The notes: a model not told the origin generated them from the sequence alone. A stretch of DNA of 64,000 bases from Pseudomonas sp. H1h (GCF_000633255.1 NZ_AYMJ01000001.1:1-64000); one strand, 5' to 3'; counted from the first letter of the stretch, positions 19,057-29,071 are shown. Made by a program: numbers and translations.

Positions 19057-20529
19057 TTAGAACACCGAGACGTAATCGCCCAGCTCGACCTGTACCGATT
19101 TGATGCGGGTGAAGTTGTTCAGCGAGCTGATGCCGTTCTCACGGCCCACGCCCGACTGTTTGTAACCGCCCACCGGCATTTTTGCGTCGGACTCGCCCCA
19201 GGCGTTGATCCAGCAGATACCGGCTTCCAGTTGATGAATCACGCGGTGCGCGCGGTTCAGGTCTTTGGTGACGATACCGGCGGCCAGGCCGAAGTCGGTG
19301 TCGTTGGCACGGCGGATCACTTCTTCTTCGGTCTCGTAGGAGAGGATCGCCATGACCGGGCCAAAGATTTCTTCACGGACGATAGTCATGTCGTCGGTGC
19401 AGTCGGTGAACACGGTCGGAGCCACAAATGCGCCTTTGGCGAATTCGCCGTCGGTCAGACGCTCGCCGCCGCACAGCACGCGAGCACCTTCTTCTTTACC
19501 CTTGGCGATGTAACCCAGCACGCTTTCCATGTGCGGGAAGCTGACCAGCGGGCCGAAGTTGGTGTTTTCGTCTTCCGGGTTGCCGATGCGGATGCGCGCT
19601 ACGCGCTCGACGATCTTGGCTTCGAAAGCGGCTTTCAGGTGGCTCGGTACGAACACGCGAGTACCGTTGGTGCAGACCTGACCGGAGCTGTAGAAGTTGG
19701 CCATCATCGCGGTGTCGGCGGCGCGATCCAGATCGGCGTCGTCGCAGATGATCAGTGGGGACTTGCCGCCCAGTTCCATGGTCACGTCTTTGAGCGACGA
19801 GGCCGAAGCGCTGGCCATGACCTTCTTGCCGGTGTCGGTGCCGCCGGTGAAGGAGATTTTTTCGATGCGCGGGTGCTCGGTCAGCCAGGTGCCGACTTCA
19901 CGGCCGCTGCCGGTCAGCACGTTGAACACGCCGTTTGGCACGCCGGCTTCGGTGTAGATCTCGGCCAGTTTCAGGGTGGTCAGCGAGGTGACTTCGCTTG
20001 GCTTGAAGATCATCGCGTTACCGGCGGCCAGGGCTGGCGCGGATTTCCACAGCGCGATCTGGATCGGGTAGTTCCACGCGCCGATACCGGCAACCACGCC
20101 CAGCGGCTCGCGACGGGTGTAGACGAAAGCGGTATCACGCAGCGGGATCTGCTCACCTTCGATCGCTGGCACCAGGCCTGCGTAGTATTCCAGCACGTCG
20201 GCGCCGGTAACGATGTCGACGTATTTGGTTTCGGAGAAGGCTTTACCGGTGTCCAGGGTTTCCAGAGCCGCCAGTTCATCGTTGCGCTCGCGCAGGATAT
20301 CGACGGCGCGACGCAGGATGCGCGAACGCTCCATGGCGGTCATCGCAGCCCAGATTTTCTGGCCTTTTTCAGCGCTGACCACAGCACGCTCGACGTCTTC
20401 CTTGGTCGCACGTTGCACTTGGGCGAGGACTTCACCGTTCGCCGGGTTGATGGCTTCGAAGGTGGCATCGCTGCCAGCGTCGGAGTACGCGCCATCGATG
20501 TAAAGTTTTTGCAGTTCGAAACGGGCCAT
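19057..20529 (-). CDS. betB: betaine aldehyde dehydrogenase BetB
   Basis: A 490-residue NAD(P)-dependent aldehyde dehydrogenase that converts betaine aldehyde to glycine betaine. The catalytic pair is at Glu252 (MELGGKSP) and Cys286 (SSGQVCTNG), the same positions as in the well-studied P. aeruginosa enzyme. The nucleotide loop is [15 protein letters not shown] (148-162). The start has GAGGA upstream. It is the middle gene of betIBA, 89 bases after betI. It removes toxic betaine aldehyde in the cytoplasm. Confidence 0.97.
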   Translation of the reverse strand: MARFELQKLYIDGAYSDAGSDATFEAINPANGEVLAQVQRATKEDVERAVVSAEKGQKIWAAMTAMERSRILRRAVDILRERNDELAALETLDTGKAFSETKYVDIVTGADVLEYYAGLVPAIEGEQIPLRDTAFVYTRREPLGVVAGIGAWNYPIQIALWKSAPALAAGNAMIFKPSEVTSLTTLKLAEIYTEAGVPNGVFNVLTGSGREVGTWLTEHPRIEKISFTGGTDTGKKVMASASASSLKDVTMELGGKSPLIICDDADLDRAADTAMMANFYSSGQVCTNGTRVFVPSHLKAAFEAKIVERVARIRIGNPEDENTNFGPLVSFPHMESVLGYIAKGKEEGARVLCGGERLTDGEFAKGAFVAPTVFTDCTDDMTIVREEIFGPVMAILSYETEEEVIRRANDTDFGLAAGIVTKDLNRAHRVIHQLEAGICWINAWGESDAKMPVGGYKQSGVGRENGISSLNNFTRIKSVQVELGDYVSVF

Positions 20530-20618
20530 AGTGTCCTCGCAAGTGCATTAGTGGTTGGCGTTGACCACCGCGGTGGTGCTGCGGTGGCGGTTCAGGGGCC
20601 GAGCGTTTTCTGTGTGCT

Positions 20619-21212
20619 CTAGCTCACCTGCTTGGCCAATTGGAAATCCATGTATTCGTAAGCGATCTGTTGCGCCTGCGCGGTGTCGAAAGCGTCTCCC
20701 GACAGCGCGCCGCGCAACCACAAGCCATCAATCAACGCTGCCAGTCCACGCGCTGCGCTGCGCGCATCTTCGAGCGGCAACACACGGCGGAACTCGCAGC
20801 ACAGGTTGGAATACAGACGGTGATCGTTGATCCGCTGCAACCTGTGCAAAGACGGCTGGTGCATGCTGGTGGCCCAGAAGGCCAGCCAGGTTTTCATTGC
20901 CGGGCCATTGACCTGGCTGGCGTCGAAGTTGCCTTCGATGATCACCTGCAGATGCGCCCGTGGGCTGCTGTCTGCCAGCGCCTGACGGCGTGCGGTGACG
21001 TTCTCGCTGAGGACGTTCATCAGATACCGCATCGTGGCGGCAATCAGGCCGTTCTTGTCCTGAAAGTAATGACTGATGATGCCATTCGAGACACCGGCCA
21101 AACGGGCGATCAGCGCAATGCTGGCGTCCCCCATACCGACCTGATCGACCGCTTGCAGCGTGGCTTCGATCAATTGTTGGCGGCGGATGGGTTGCATACC
21201 GACCTTGGGCAT
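20619..21212 (-). CDS. betI: choline-responsive repressor BetI
   Basis: A 197-residue TetR-family repressor. The helix-turn-helix spans about residues 30-50 ([24 protein letters not shown]), and the C-terminal ligand domain is typical of BetI. Choline relieves its repression of betIBA and betT in known systems. The start was set at the ATG at 21212 (AGGAG nine bases upstream). A second ATG at 21221 abuts the ribosome binding site. A perfect 20-bp palindrome between betI and betT (21283-21302) is its likely operator. Confidence 0.96.
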   Translation of the reverse strand: MPKVGMQPIRRQQLIEATLQAVDQVGMGDASIALIARLAGVSNGIISHYFQDKNGLIAATMRYLMNVLSENVTARRQALADSSPRAHLQVIIEGNFDASQVNGPAMKTWLAFWATSMHQPSLHRLQRINDHRLYSNLCCEFRRVLPLEDARSAARGLAALIDGLWLRGALSGDAFDTAQAQQIAYEYMDFQLAKQVS

Positions 21213-21269
21213 CTTGCACATCTCCTTAGGCCTTCCGGCAGACGAAAAACGGCTGTCGGATTGAGGGCC

Positions 21270-21298
21270 AGTCTATTTTGTTTTGATTGAACGTTCAA
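21270..21298 (-). promoter_or_regulatory. predicted betIBA promoter
   Basis: On the minus strand, TTGAAC (plus 21293-21298) and TAGACT (plus 21270-21275) are separated by 17 bases. The -35 box lies inside the BetI palindrome. Confidence 0.5.
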
Positions 21299-21302
21299 TC
21301 AA
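21283..21302. promoter_or_regulatory. BetI operator
   Basis: TTGATTGAAC followed directly by its exact reverse complement GTTCAATCAA, a perfect 20-bp palindrome. Its position between betI and betT, over both -35 boxes, fits a TetR-type operator. Confidence 0.85.
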
Positions 21303-21315
21303 CAAAGAATAAGAT
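21287..21315 (+). promoter_or_regulatory. predicted betT promoter
   Basis: TTGAAC (21287-21292) and TAAGAT (21310-21315) with a 17-base spacer. The -35 box overlaps the BetI palindrome. The -10 box matches the consensus at four of six positions. Confidence 0.45.
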
Positions 21316-21637
21316 CTGCGACAAATCGTCGCTGCTTACAGATTTTTCCTACATGTAAATGGCGATAAACCGACATCCGAAAATGCTTGAAACCTGCATG
21401 GGGCATGGCGCGGTTCGCGGTTCGATGGACGTGTTGAATGGGCAAGACGCTCAGGGCCAGGTTTCGGATGAACGTCCGGACCTCGGCCACGAATGCGATT
21501 CGTAGCGCCATTTCGGCAGGTTCGGGCTTTTTTCGGGGTGTCTTTATATCACCCGCCGGTCGGCTGCCAACTAACCGATTGGTCGGGTTCCGTGTTGCCT
21601 TGTGTTCTTCTCTCGCACTGCCTGGAGCATTTGTGCC

Positions 21638-23635
21638 ATGAGTTCTGCCTCGCTTATAAAGACCCCGCCCGAGAAGGTGACGGTCAACGGTTGGGTGTTT
21701 TACACCTCTACCGCGCTGATTCTGTTGTTGACCGCCATTCTGATTATCGCCCCGCAAGAGGCCGGCAGACTGTTGGGTATCGCTCAGGCCTGGTTGTCGC
21801 GCAGCTTCGGCTGGTACTACATGGTGGTGATCGCCGCCTACCTGGTATTTGTCGTCGGCCTGGCGTTTTCCTCGTACGGCAAACTCAAACTGGGCAGCAA
21901 GGATGACACCCCGGATTTCAGTTACGGTGCCTGGGCGGGGATGCTGTTCTCGTCGGGTATCGGTATTTCGCTGCTGTACTTCGGTGCCTCCGAGCCGCTG
22001 GACCACTACTTCAATCCGCCGGAAGGCGCATCGGCCACCAACATGGCCGCGCGTCAGGCGGTGCAGCTGACATTCCTGCACTGGGGCCTGCACGGCTGGG
22101 CGATCTACGCGCTGGTCGGTTTGGCTGTGGCGTACTTTGCCTATCGTCACAACCAACCGCTGGCACTGCGTTCGGCGCTGTATCCGCTGGTTGGCGAGCG
22201 TTGGGTCAAAGGCGCTGCCGGTCACGCAGTGGACGGCTTCGGCATGTTCGTGACCCTGCTGGGTCTGGTGACCAACCTGGGGATCGGCTCGCTGCAAGTG
22301 TCCTCGGGCCTGGAAAACCTGTTCGGCATGGAACACAGCAACACCAACCTGCTGATCGTGATCATCGTGATGAGCACCGTGGCGACCATCGCTGCGGTGT
22401 CCGGTGTGGAAAACGGCATCCGTCGTCTGTCCAACCTGAACATCGTGCTCTTCAGCGGTCTGTTGATTTTCGTGCTGCTGTTCGGTCCGACCCTGCACCT
22501 GCTCAACGGCTTCGTGCAGAACATCGGCGACTACCTCAACGGCGTGGTACTGAAGACATTCGATCTGTACGTCTATGAAGGCGACAGCGCCAAGTCGGAT
22601 CGCTGGTTGGGCCTGTGGACTCTGTTCTACTGGGCGTGGTGGATTTCCTGGGCACCATTCGTAGGCATGTTCATCGCGCGTATTTCCCGTGGTCGTACCG
22701 TGCGTGAACTGGTGGCTGGCGTGCTGCTGATTCCGCTGGGCTTCACGTTGGCCTGGCTGTCGATCTTCGGTAACTCGGCACTGGATCTGGTGATGAACCA
22801 GGGGGCGGTGGAGCTTGGCAAGACGGCGCTGGAACAGCCGTCGATGGCGATCTATCAATTGCTTGAACACTACCCGGCGTCGAAAGTCGTCATCGGTGTG
22901 TCGATCTTTGTTGGCTTCGTGCTGTTCCTGACCCCGGCCGACTCCGGCGCGGTGATGATGGCGAATCTGTCCTGCAAGGGCGGCAACGTTGACGAAGATG
23001 CGCCGCACTGGCTGCGGATCTTCTGGTCGGTGGTGATCACGCTGGTGACCATCGGTCTGCTGTTTGCCGGTAACTTCGAAGCCATGCAAACCATGGTGGT
23101 GCTGGCCGGTCTGCCGTTCTCGGTGGTGTTGGTGTTCTTCATGTTCGGCCTGCACAAGGCGATGCGCCAGGACGTGCAGATCGAACAGGAGCAGGCGCAA
23201 CTGGCTGAACGCGGTCGTCGTGGCTTCAGTGAGCGCCTGACTCAGCTGGATCTGCAACCGAGCCAATCGGTGGTGCAGCGTTTCATGGACAAGCAAGTCA
23301 GCCCGGCGCTGGAAGATGCGACGGCGCAGATGCGTGCGCAGGGTCTGGAAGTGCAAACGTTGCTGGGTAAATCCAAACGCTGCATGGGCGTGCGCGTCGA
23401 GATGGAAGAGGGCAACCCTTTCGTCTACGAAGTCAGCCTGGACGGCTACCTGGCGACCCCGACCGAATCGGCCCAGTCCGATGAAGCGCGTCAGCGTTAC
23501 TACCGCGCCGAGGTGTACCTGCACAACGGCAGCCAGGATTACGACCTGATGGGCTTCACGCAGGATCAGATCACTCGCGATGTGCTCGATCAGTTTGAAA
23601 GCCATCGGCAGCTCCTTGGCCGGGTTTACAGCTGA
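21638..23635 (+). CDS. betT: choline transporter BetT (BCCT family)
   Basis: A 665-residue BCCT-family secondary transporter with 12 predicted membrane segments and the family signature region around WWISWAPFVGMFIARISRG. About 130 residues follow the last segment (from FGLHKAMRQDVQIEQEQ), the long cytoplasmic tail that sets BetT-type carriers apart and senses osmotic state in characterised members. It imports choline with the proton gradient. It starts at the ATG at 21638, divergent from betIBA and sharing the BetI operator. By position it matches betT1 of P. aeruginosa. Convergent choV follows, with a shared terminator. Confidence 0.94.
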   Translation: MSSASLIKTPPEKVTVNGWVFYTSTALILLLTAILIIAPQEAGRLLGIAQAWLSRSFGWYYMVVIAAYLVFVVGLAFSSYGKLKLGSKDDTPDFSYGAWAGMLFSSGIGISLLYFGASEPLDHYFNPPEGASATNMAARQAVQLTFLHWGLHGWAIYALVGLAVAYFAYRHNQPLALRSALYPLVGERWVKGAAGHAVDGFGMFVTLLGLVTNLGIGSLQVSSGLENLFGMEHSNTNLLIVIIVMSTVATIAAVSGVENGIRRLSNLNIVLFSGLLIFVLLFGPTLHLLNGFVQNIGDYLNGVVLKTFDLYVYEGDSAKSDRWLGLWTLFYWAWWISWAPFVGMFIARISRGRTVRELVAGVLLIPLGFTLAWLSIFGNSALDLVMNQGAVELGKTALEQPSMAIYQLLEHYPASKVVIGVSIFVGFVLFLTPADSGAVMMANLSCKGGNVDEDAPHWLRIFWSVVITLVTIGLLFAGNFEAMQTMVVLAGLPFSVVLVFFMFGLHKAMRQDVQIEQEQAQLAERGRRGFSERLTQLDLQPSQSVVQRFMDKQVSPALEDATAQMRAQGLEVQTLLGKSKRCMGVRVEMEEGNPFVYEVSLDGYLATPTESAQSDEARQRYYRAEVYLHNGSQDYDLMGFTQDQITRDVLDQFESHRQLLGRVYS

Positions 23636-23680
23636 GTTGTAGGTGGTGCGGTGTTTCTGTCTGAAGCACCGCGCCGCCTT

Positions 23681-23748
23681 CTTCGCGAGCAAGCCCGCTC
23701 CCACCTTGGAATGCATTTCAACTGTGGGAGCGGGCTTGCTCGCGAAGG
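23681..23748. repeat. REPIN
   Basis: Inverted REPs at 23681-23705 and 23723-23748, just after betT. Confidence 0.88.
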
Positions 23749-23791
23749 GGCCATCAGCTACAAAGTTGATGGCCCCGATATCCCGATAAAC

Positions 23792-23822
23792 AAAAACGCC
23801 GCGATCCTCTCGCGGCGTTTTT
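23792..23822. terminator. bidirectional intrinsic terminator, betT / choV
   Basis: AAAAACGCCGCGA (23792-23804) pairs perfectly with TCGCGGCGTTTTT (23810-23822) around a five-base loop. It has a T-run on both strands, so it can end transcription from betT and from the converging transporter operon. Confidence 0.92.
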
Positions 23823-23835
23823 GTATCTGGGGTTC

Positions 23836-25014
23836 TTACCCCAGGTTCTTGCCCAGCAACGCGTGATACAGCTCGCTGTCGCCCAAGATCCCCACCACAT
23901 GATTGTTGTCGTGCAGCACCAGTTTGTTGCCGGTCTGGTAGCGAATCTGCAACGCGTCACGCATGCCGATGTTCGAGTCCACCAGAGTCGGTTTACGCTC
24001 CAGCCCTTCCACCGCTTGCCCCGGTGCCCAGTTCTGCAGGTTCAGCACCGAACCGTTCTGCCGTGCACCCTTGATGGTGTTGCCTTCAGCCAAGTCCAGC
24101 CACGAGTCGCCACCCGGATCCAGACACACCGAACCGTTGATGCGTTTGCAGTTGTCCAGCGTGCGCATCAGGCTGCGGCCGCAAAGTACGTTGAGCGGAT
24201 TGGTGTGGGCGACGAAGGTGCGCACATAGTCGTCCGCCGGGTTCAGCACGATCTCTTCCGGCACGCTGTACTGGATGATCCGGCCGTCCTTCATGATCGC
24301 GATGCGGCTACCCAATTTGAGCGCCTCGTCGAGGTCGTGACTGACGAACACGATGGTCTTGCTCAGCTTGCGTTGCAGCTCCAGCAGTTCGTCCTGCAGG
24401 CCCTGGCGGATCAGCGGGTCGAGGGCCGAGAACGGTTCGTCCATCAACAGAATGTCGGCGTCCATCGCCAGCGCCCGGGCCAGGCCCACACGCTGCTGCA
24501 TGCCGCCGGAGAGTTCATCGGGCTTCTTGTTGCGCCATTGGGTCAGGCCGACCAGTTCGAGCTTGTCGTCGACCAGCTTGCGGCGTTCTTTCTCAGGGCG
24601 GCCCTGCATTTCCAGACCGAAACTGATGTTTTCGCGCACCGTCAGCCACGGCATCAGGGCGAACTTCTGAAACACCATGGCGATGCGTTTGGTGCGCATC
24701 ATCTTCAGTTCGGCCGGGGTGCAGGAGGCGATGTCGATCTGCTTGCCTTCATGCTCGACGAACAGCTTGCCGCGACTCACGGTGTTGAGGCCGTTGATGC
24801 AGCGCAGCAGGCTCGACTTGCCGGAGCCGGACAGGCCCATCAGCACGCAGATCTCGCCTTTGTTGATATCCAGGCTGGCCTTTTCCACGCCGACGATCTG
24901 CCCGGTCTTTTTCAGGATCTCGTTGCGGGTCATGCCCTGATCCAGCAGCTTGAGTGCCTCGCGTGGATCCTTGGAGAAGATTACGTCGACGTCTTCGAAG
25001 CGAATTATGCTCAT
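23836..25014 (-). CDS. choV: quaternary-amine ABC transporter ATPase (ChoV/CbcV)
   Basis: A 392-residue ATP-binding subunit of the glycine betaine/proline class. Walker A is GLSGSGKSSLLRC, the signature is LSGGMQQRVGLARAL and Walker B is ILLMDEPFSALD. The C-terminal about 120 residues form the regulatory (CBS-like) extension of ProV/OpuA-type ATPases. It overlaps choW by four bases (ATGA). In P. aeruginosa the homologous CbcW-CbcV core serves several binding proteins, including CaiX for carnitine, which is encoded at 34891-35835 here. Named cbcV in that species. Confidence 0.94.
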   Translation of the reverse strand: MSIIRFEDVDVIFSKDPREALKLLDQGMTRNEILKKTGQIVGVEKASLDINKGEICVLMGLSGSGKSSLLRCINGLNTVSRGKLFVEHEGKQIDIASCTPAELKMMRTKRIAMVFQKFALMPWLTVRENISFGLEMQGRPEKERRKLVDDKLELVGLTQWRNKKPDELSGGMQQRVGLARALAMDADILLMDEPFSALDPLIRQGLQDELLELQRKLSKTIVFVSHDLDEALKLGSRIAIMKDGRIIQYSVPEEIVLNPADDYVRTFVAHTNPLNVLCGRSLMRTLDNCKRINGSVCLDPGGDSWLDLAEGNTIKGARQNGSVLNLQNWAPGQAVEGLERKPTLVDSNIGMRDALQIRYQTGNKLVLHDNNHVVGILGDSELYHALLGKNLG

Positions 25015-25856
25015 GCGTCACCCCCTACTTTGGCGTCGGGTTGTTTGCAGATACGGTCGAGCATGATCGCCAGCAGTACGATCGCCAGGCCCGCTTCGAA
25101 GCCCAGGGCGATATCAGCAGTGTTCAGTGCGTTGACCACCGGTTTGCCGAGTCCGTCGGCGCCCACCAGTGCCGCGATCACCACCATCGACAGCGACAGC
25201 ATGATGCACTGGGTGATGCCGGCAGCGATGCTCGGCATGGCGTGAGGCAGTTCGATCCGTGAGAGCAATTGGCGACGCGAGCAGCCGAAGGCCTTGCCGG
25301 CGTCCATCAGTTCTTGCGGGACATCGCGGATGCCCAGGTAGGTCAGGCGGATCGGCGCAGCGATGGCGAACACCACCGTGGAGATCAGGCCCGGCACCAC
25401 ACCCAGCCCGAAGAGGGTCAGGGTAGGAATGAGGTAAACGAAGGTCGGTACGGTCTGCATCAGATCGAGTACCGGACGCATTAAAGTGTAGAACATCGGC
25501 TTGTGCGCGGCGACGATGCCCAACGGCACGCCGATGACCACGCAGACCAGCGTCGCGAACATGACCTGGGCGAGGGTTTCCATGGTTTCCTGCCAGTACC
25601 CCAGGTTGAGGATCAGCAGAAACGAGGCAATCACAAAAACAGTCAGACCCCATTTGCGCTGGATGAAATGCGCGAGCAGGGCAATGAGGCCGATCAAGAC
25701 GAAAGGGTTGAACCAGGTGAGCGCAAACGTCACGCCGTGGATCATCGTTTCCAGTGTCACGGCGATTGCGTCGAAGGTGCTGGCGCCGTGTTGCGTCAAC
25801 CATTCAACGAAGCCCGCGATGTACTGGCCTAAAGGGATTTTCTGATCAATCAGCAT
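25011..25856 (-). CDS. choW: quaternary-amine ABC transporter permease (ChoW/CbcW)
   Basis: A 281-residue inner-membrane permease. About six or seven hydrophobic segments are visible. The coupling loop that contacts the ATPase appears as RDVPQELMDAGKAFGCSRRQLLSRIELPHAMP. The start was set at the ATG at 25856, which begins the family N-terminus LIDQKIPLGQYI. The longer frame gives a poor leader. It lies 66 bases after choX with a stable hairpin between. Confidence 0.92.
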   Translation of the reverse strand: MLIDQKIPLGQYIAGFVEWLTQHGASTFDAIAVTLETMIHGVTFALTWFNPFVLIGLIALLAHFIQRKWGLTVFVIASFLLILNLGYWQETMETLAQVMFATLVCVVIGVPLGIVAAHKPMFYTLMRPVLDLMQTVPTFVYLIPTLTLFGLGVVPGLISTVVFAIAAPIRLTYLGIRDVPQELMDAGKAFGCSRRQLLSRIELPHAMPSIAAGITQCIMLSLSMVVIAALVGADGLGKPVVNALNTADIALGFEAGLAIVLLAIMLDRICKQPDAKVGGDA

Positions 25857-25890
25857 GGTAGTGAACGTCCGCATGCAAGGAATAAACAGC

Positions 25891-25912
25891 CCGGGCGAGC
25901 GAACTCGCCCGG
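25891..25912. terminator. intercistronic hairpin between choX and choW
   Basis: A nine-base perfect stem (CCGGGCGAG / CTCGCCCGG) with a CGAA loop and no T-run. It is more likely an mRNA-stabilising or attenuating stem that favours the binding-protein gene than a full terminator. Confidence 0.6.
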
Positions 25913-25922
25913 CGTAAGGCAA

Positions 25923-26870
25923 TTACTGTGCGAGCTTGGCTTTCACGGCCTCCAGGCCAGGTTTACCGTCAATGGTGGTCACGCCAGCGAGCCAGGTATC
26001 CAGCACCTGTGGATTCTTTTTCAGCCAGGCCTTGGCCGCCGCTTCAGGCTTCATCTTGTCGTCCAGAATGTTGCCCATCAGGGTGCTTTCCATGTCGACG
26101 GTGAACTCCAGGTTCTTCAGCAACTGACCGACGTTGCTGCATTCGGCGACGTAACCCTTGCGGGTGTTGGTCGCCACGGTCGCAGCACCGAAATCGGGGC
26201 CGAAGAAGTCATCGCCGCCGGTCAGGTATTGAATCTTGAAGCGCTTGTTCATCGGGTGCGGCGCCCAGCCGAGGAAGACCACGGCGGTGTCGCGTTTCTG
26301 CGCACGGTCGACCTGCGAGAGCATCCCCGCCTCGGACGATTCGACGACTTTGAAGCCGGCGGTTTTCAGACCGAAAGCGTCCTTGTCGATCATGCTCTGG
26401 ATCAGACGGTTGCCGTCGTTGCCAGGCTCGATGCCGTAGATCTTGCCGTCGAGCTCTTTCTTGAATTTGGCGATGTCGGCGAAGTCATGCAGCCCCTTGT
26501 CGTACAGGGCTTGCGGTACGGCGAGGGTGTACTTGGCACCCTTGAGGTTGGTGCGCACCACTTCGACGGTGCCGGCATCGCGGTAAGCCTTGATGTCGTT
26601 TTCCATGGTCGGCATCCAGTTACCGAGGAACACGTCCATGTTCTTGCCGTCGGCCAGCGACTTGTAGGTCACGGGCACGGAAATCATGGTGGTCTTGGTC
26701 TTGTAGCCGAGGGCGTCGAGTACCACCGAGGTGGTGGCGGTGGTAGCAGTGATGTCGGTCCAGCCGACATCGGAGAAGTTCACGGTACTGCACTGAGCGG
26801 GTTCTGCAGCTTGAGCCAGTAACGGCAGACTCAGCATGGCGGCCAACAACAACGACGGGGAACCTTTCAT
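25923..26870 (-). CDS. choX: choline/betaine ABC transporter substrate-binding protein (ChoX/CbcX)
   Basis: A 315-residue periplasmic binding protein with a signal peptide (MKGSPSLLLAAMLSLPLLAQA). The mature protein begins around AEPAQCSTVNFSDVGWTDITATT. Trp and Tyr residues that cage the quaternary ammonium are present in the expected region (GWTD, FLGNWMPTM and FLGWAPHPM). It is the first gene of choXWV, with AAGGAG before the ATG at 26870. GbdR is the expected activator, and a 21-bp spaced direct repeat lies about 160 bases upstream. Confidence 0.94.
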   Translation of the reverse strand: MKGSPSLLLAAMLSLPLLAQAAEPAQCSTVNFSDVGWTDITATTATTSVVLDALGYKTKTTMISVPVTYKSLADGKNMDVFLGNWMPTMENDIKAYRDAGTVEVVRTNLKGAKYTLAVPQALYDKGLHDFADIAKFKKELDGKIYGIEPGNDGNRLIQSMIDKDAFGLKTAGFKVVESSEAGMLSQVDRAQKRDTAVVFLGWAPHPMNKRFKIQYLTGGDDFFGPDFGAATVATNTRKGYVAECSNVGQLLKNLEFTVDMESTLMGNILDDKMKPEAAAKAWLKKNPQVLDTWLAGVTTIDGKPGLEAVKAKLAQ

Positions 26871-27304
26871 GGATGGACTCCTTGGTGTTTTTTTTGGCAG
26901 TGTTCCGACTGGACCACCGCACTTATAGGTTGCGGTTGGATGGCGTTCTGGAGACAGCTCTACCACGGCGCCTTGCAATCGAGTCATAACGATCATGTAC
27001 CAGTGAAAATCTGACGCCTACAGGGTGCGTCGTATCCAGTACAGGGATGGTCGTATCTAGTGTCAGTGACGTCGTTTACAGCTTTTTTCTGCCCCGATCG
27101 GCCATCTGGACTGCATAAAAACGGCGAAAAACCGGGGCGAAAACGGCGCGGCGCTGGTGGGCATGAGTGCGTCGGTGTCAGACGCCGGGCGACCTGACAA
27201 AAGCCTGATGATGCGGGCATTCCGGCGGATCGCAGCTTGAGCGTAGCAGCTCCGCCAGCGGGCGCTTAAAGCCCGGGAACGGCATCCTCAGGAGCTCTGC
27301 AGCA
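26871..27304. other. choX / serine dehydratase divergent region
   Basis: No gene is visible. It holds the direct repeat at 27029-27061, which is the only strong signal seen. Confidence 0.5.
27029..27061. promoter_or_regulatory. candidate GbdR operator (direct repeat, 21-bp period)
   Basis: GTCGTATCCAGT (27029-27040) and GTCGTATCTAGT (27050-27061) match at 11 of 12 positions with starts 21 bases apart. That is two helical turns, the usual layout for a tandem AraC-type dimer site. GbdR activates this transporter operon in P. aeruginosa. The match to GbdR itself is inference. Confidence 0.6.
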
Positions 27305-28681
27305 ATGGCTATCAGCGTTTTCGACCTGTTCAAAATCGGCATCGGCCCGTCCAGTTCCCACACCGTCGGCCCGATGCGCGCCGCCGCTCTGTTTGTCGAA
27401 TCGCTGCGCGACAGGCACCTGCTCGAACAGGTGCGTCGCATAGAAGTGCAATTGTTCGGCTCGCTGTCGGCTACCGGTATCGGTCACGGCAGCGACAATG
27501 CGGTGATCATGGGCCTGATGGGCGAGTGGCCGGACGCAATCGACCCGTCGCAGATCGGCCCGCGGATTCAGGCCTTGCGTGAAACCCACACCCTGCTGTT
27601 GGACGGCCGCCTGTCTGTGCCGTTTGTCTGGGCGCGCGACATGCGCCTGATCGACGAGAACCTGCCGTTCCACCCCAATGCCATGACCCTGATTGCCGAA
27701 GGCGATCACGGGGAAATCCATCGCGACACCTACTATTCGGTCGGTGGCGGTTTTGTGGTGGATCAAGCGCAGGCGTCCAGCGGCGTGGTCGATCTGGATC
27801 GCACCGAATTGCCTTATGACTTTTCCAGCGCGGTGGAGCTGCTGGAGCTGTGCAAGAAGAACAACTTGCGCGTCGCCGAACTGATGATGGCCAACGAAAA
27901 GGTCTGGCGCAGCGAAGAGGAAATCCGCGCCGGGCTGATGAAGCTGTGGCGGGCGATGCAGGATTGCGTCGAGCAGGGCCTCAAGCACGAAGGCATCCTC
28001 CCTGGTGGTCTGAACGTGCGCCGGCGTGCGGCCAAGTTGCATCGCAGCCTGCAGGAGTTGAACAAGCCCAACGTGATCGGCTCGACTCTCAGCGCGATGG
28101 AGTGGGTCAACCTGTTTGCCCTCGCGGTTAATGAAGAGAACGCGGCCGGGGGGCGCATGGTCACGGCGCCGACCAACGGTGCGGCGGGAATCATCCCCGC
28201 GGTGTTGCACTACTTCATGAAGTTCAGCGAAGCGGTCACCGACGCCAACGTCGTCGACTATTTCCTGGGGGCGGCGGCGGTGGGCATTCTGTGCAAGAAG
28301 AACGCCTCGATCTCCGGTGCTGAAGTCGGTTGCCAGGGCGAGGTCGGTTCTGCCTGCGCGATGGCGGCTGCAGGGTTGGCGGAAATCCTCGGCGCGTCGC
28401 CGGAGCAACTGTGCAACGCGGCCGAGATCGGCCTGGAACATAACCTCGGCCTGACCTGCGATCCGGTCGGCGGCCTGGTGCAGGTGCCGTGCATCGAGCG
28501 CAACGCGATTGCCGCGGTGAAGGCGATCAACGCGGCGCAGATGGCTTTGCGTGGCGATGGTCAGCACTTCATTTCGCTGGATCGGGTGATCCGCACCATG
28601 CGCGATACCGGCGCCGATATGCATGACAAATATAAAGAGACATCGCGCGGCGGTTTGGCGGTCAGTGCGGTTGAGTGTTGA
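27305..28681 (+). CDS. sdaB: L-serine dehydratase (iron-sulfur type)
   Basis: A 458-residue single-chain L-serine ammonia-lyase that makes pyruvate and ammonia. The N-terminal beta domain begins [21 protein letters not shown]. The alpha domain carries [12 protein letters not shown] and the cysteines of the 4Fe-4S centre ([22 protein letters not shown]). In this locus it is the last step of the pathway: glycine from sarcosine is turned to serine by GlyA and then to pyruvate here. It sits divergent from choX and before gbdR, as in P. aeruginosa. Confidence 0.94.
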   Translation: MAISVFDLFKIGIGPSSSHTVGPMRAAALFVESLRDRHLLEQVRRIEVQLFGSLSATGIGHGSDNAVIMGLMGEWPDAIDPSQIGPRIQALRETHTLLLDGRLSVPFVWARDMRLIDENLPFHPNAMTLIAEGDHGEIHRDTYYSVGGGFVVDQAQASSGVVDLDRTELPYDFSSAVELLELCKKNNLRVAELMMANEKVWRSEEEIRAGLMKLWRAMQDCVEQGLKHEGILPGGLNVRRRAAKLHRSLQELNKPNVIGSTLSAMEWVNLFALAVNEENAAGGRMVTAPTNGAAGIIPAVLHYFMKFSEAVTDANVVDYFLGAAAVGILCKKNASISGAEVGCQGEVGSACAMAAAGLAEILGASPEQLCNAAEIGLEHNLGLTCDPVGGLVQVPCIERNAIAAVKAINAAQMALRGDGQHFISLDRVIRTMRDTGADMHDKYKETSRGGLAVSAVEC

Positions 28682-28702
28682 GTCAGCAATACCGAGTTGA
28701 GT

Positions 28703-28771
28703 TCTTCGCGAGCAGGCTCGCTCCCACAGGAGCGTGTATTTCAAATGTGGGAGCGAGCCTGCTCGCGAAGG
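28703..28771. repeat. REPIN
   Basis: Inverted REPs at 28703-28728 and 28746-28771 after the serine dehydratase gene. Confidence 0.88.
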
Positions 28772-29071
28772 GGCCAGACCAGTCAAAACTGCTCACCAAG
28801 TGAACACGGTAATCAAATCACGCCACCTTTTAGCGCGTCGCAATCAGATAAGAGTGTTTCCCACCCGCAGTGCGCCATTTGCACCACCTACCGTCCGTCA
28901 CCCGTGCCTGCGGTGACACTCTGAAACAACCGTGCGCAAGCCCGTTCCCACAAGTGCTACCGATCTGCTCACAGGCAACGGGGCAGGGCTTTCAGCGCCG
29001 CTGATGGCACTTCTGACTACCTTTCGTCGGACGGCTCGTATAGACGCGTCGCGACGTCGTTTTCAGGAGTT

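Larger units (their letters stand above)
21213..21637. other. betI-betT divergent promoter region
   Basis: Holds the BetI palindrome and two mirror-image promoters near the betI side. From there to betT lies a leader of about 320 bases with no gene and no recognised riboswitch. Confidence 0.6.

Noticed and set aside
21299..23716. 805-codon open frame opposite betT
   Set aside because: It is a shadow of betT on the other strand. Its translation is His/Gln/Arg-rich with no domain, as expected from GC-rich codon bias.
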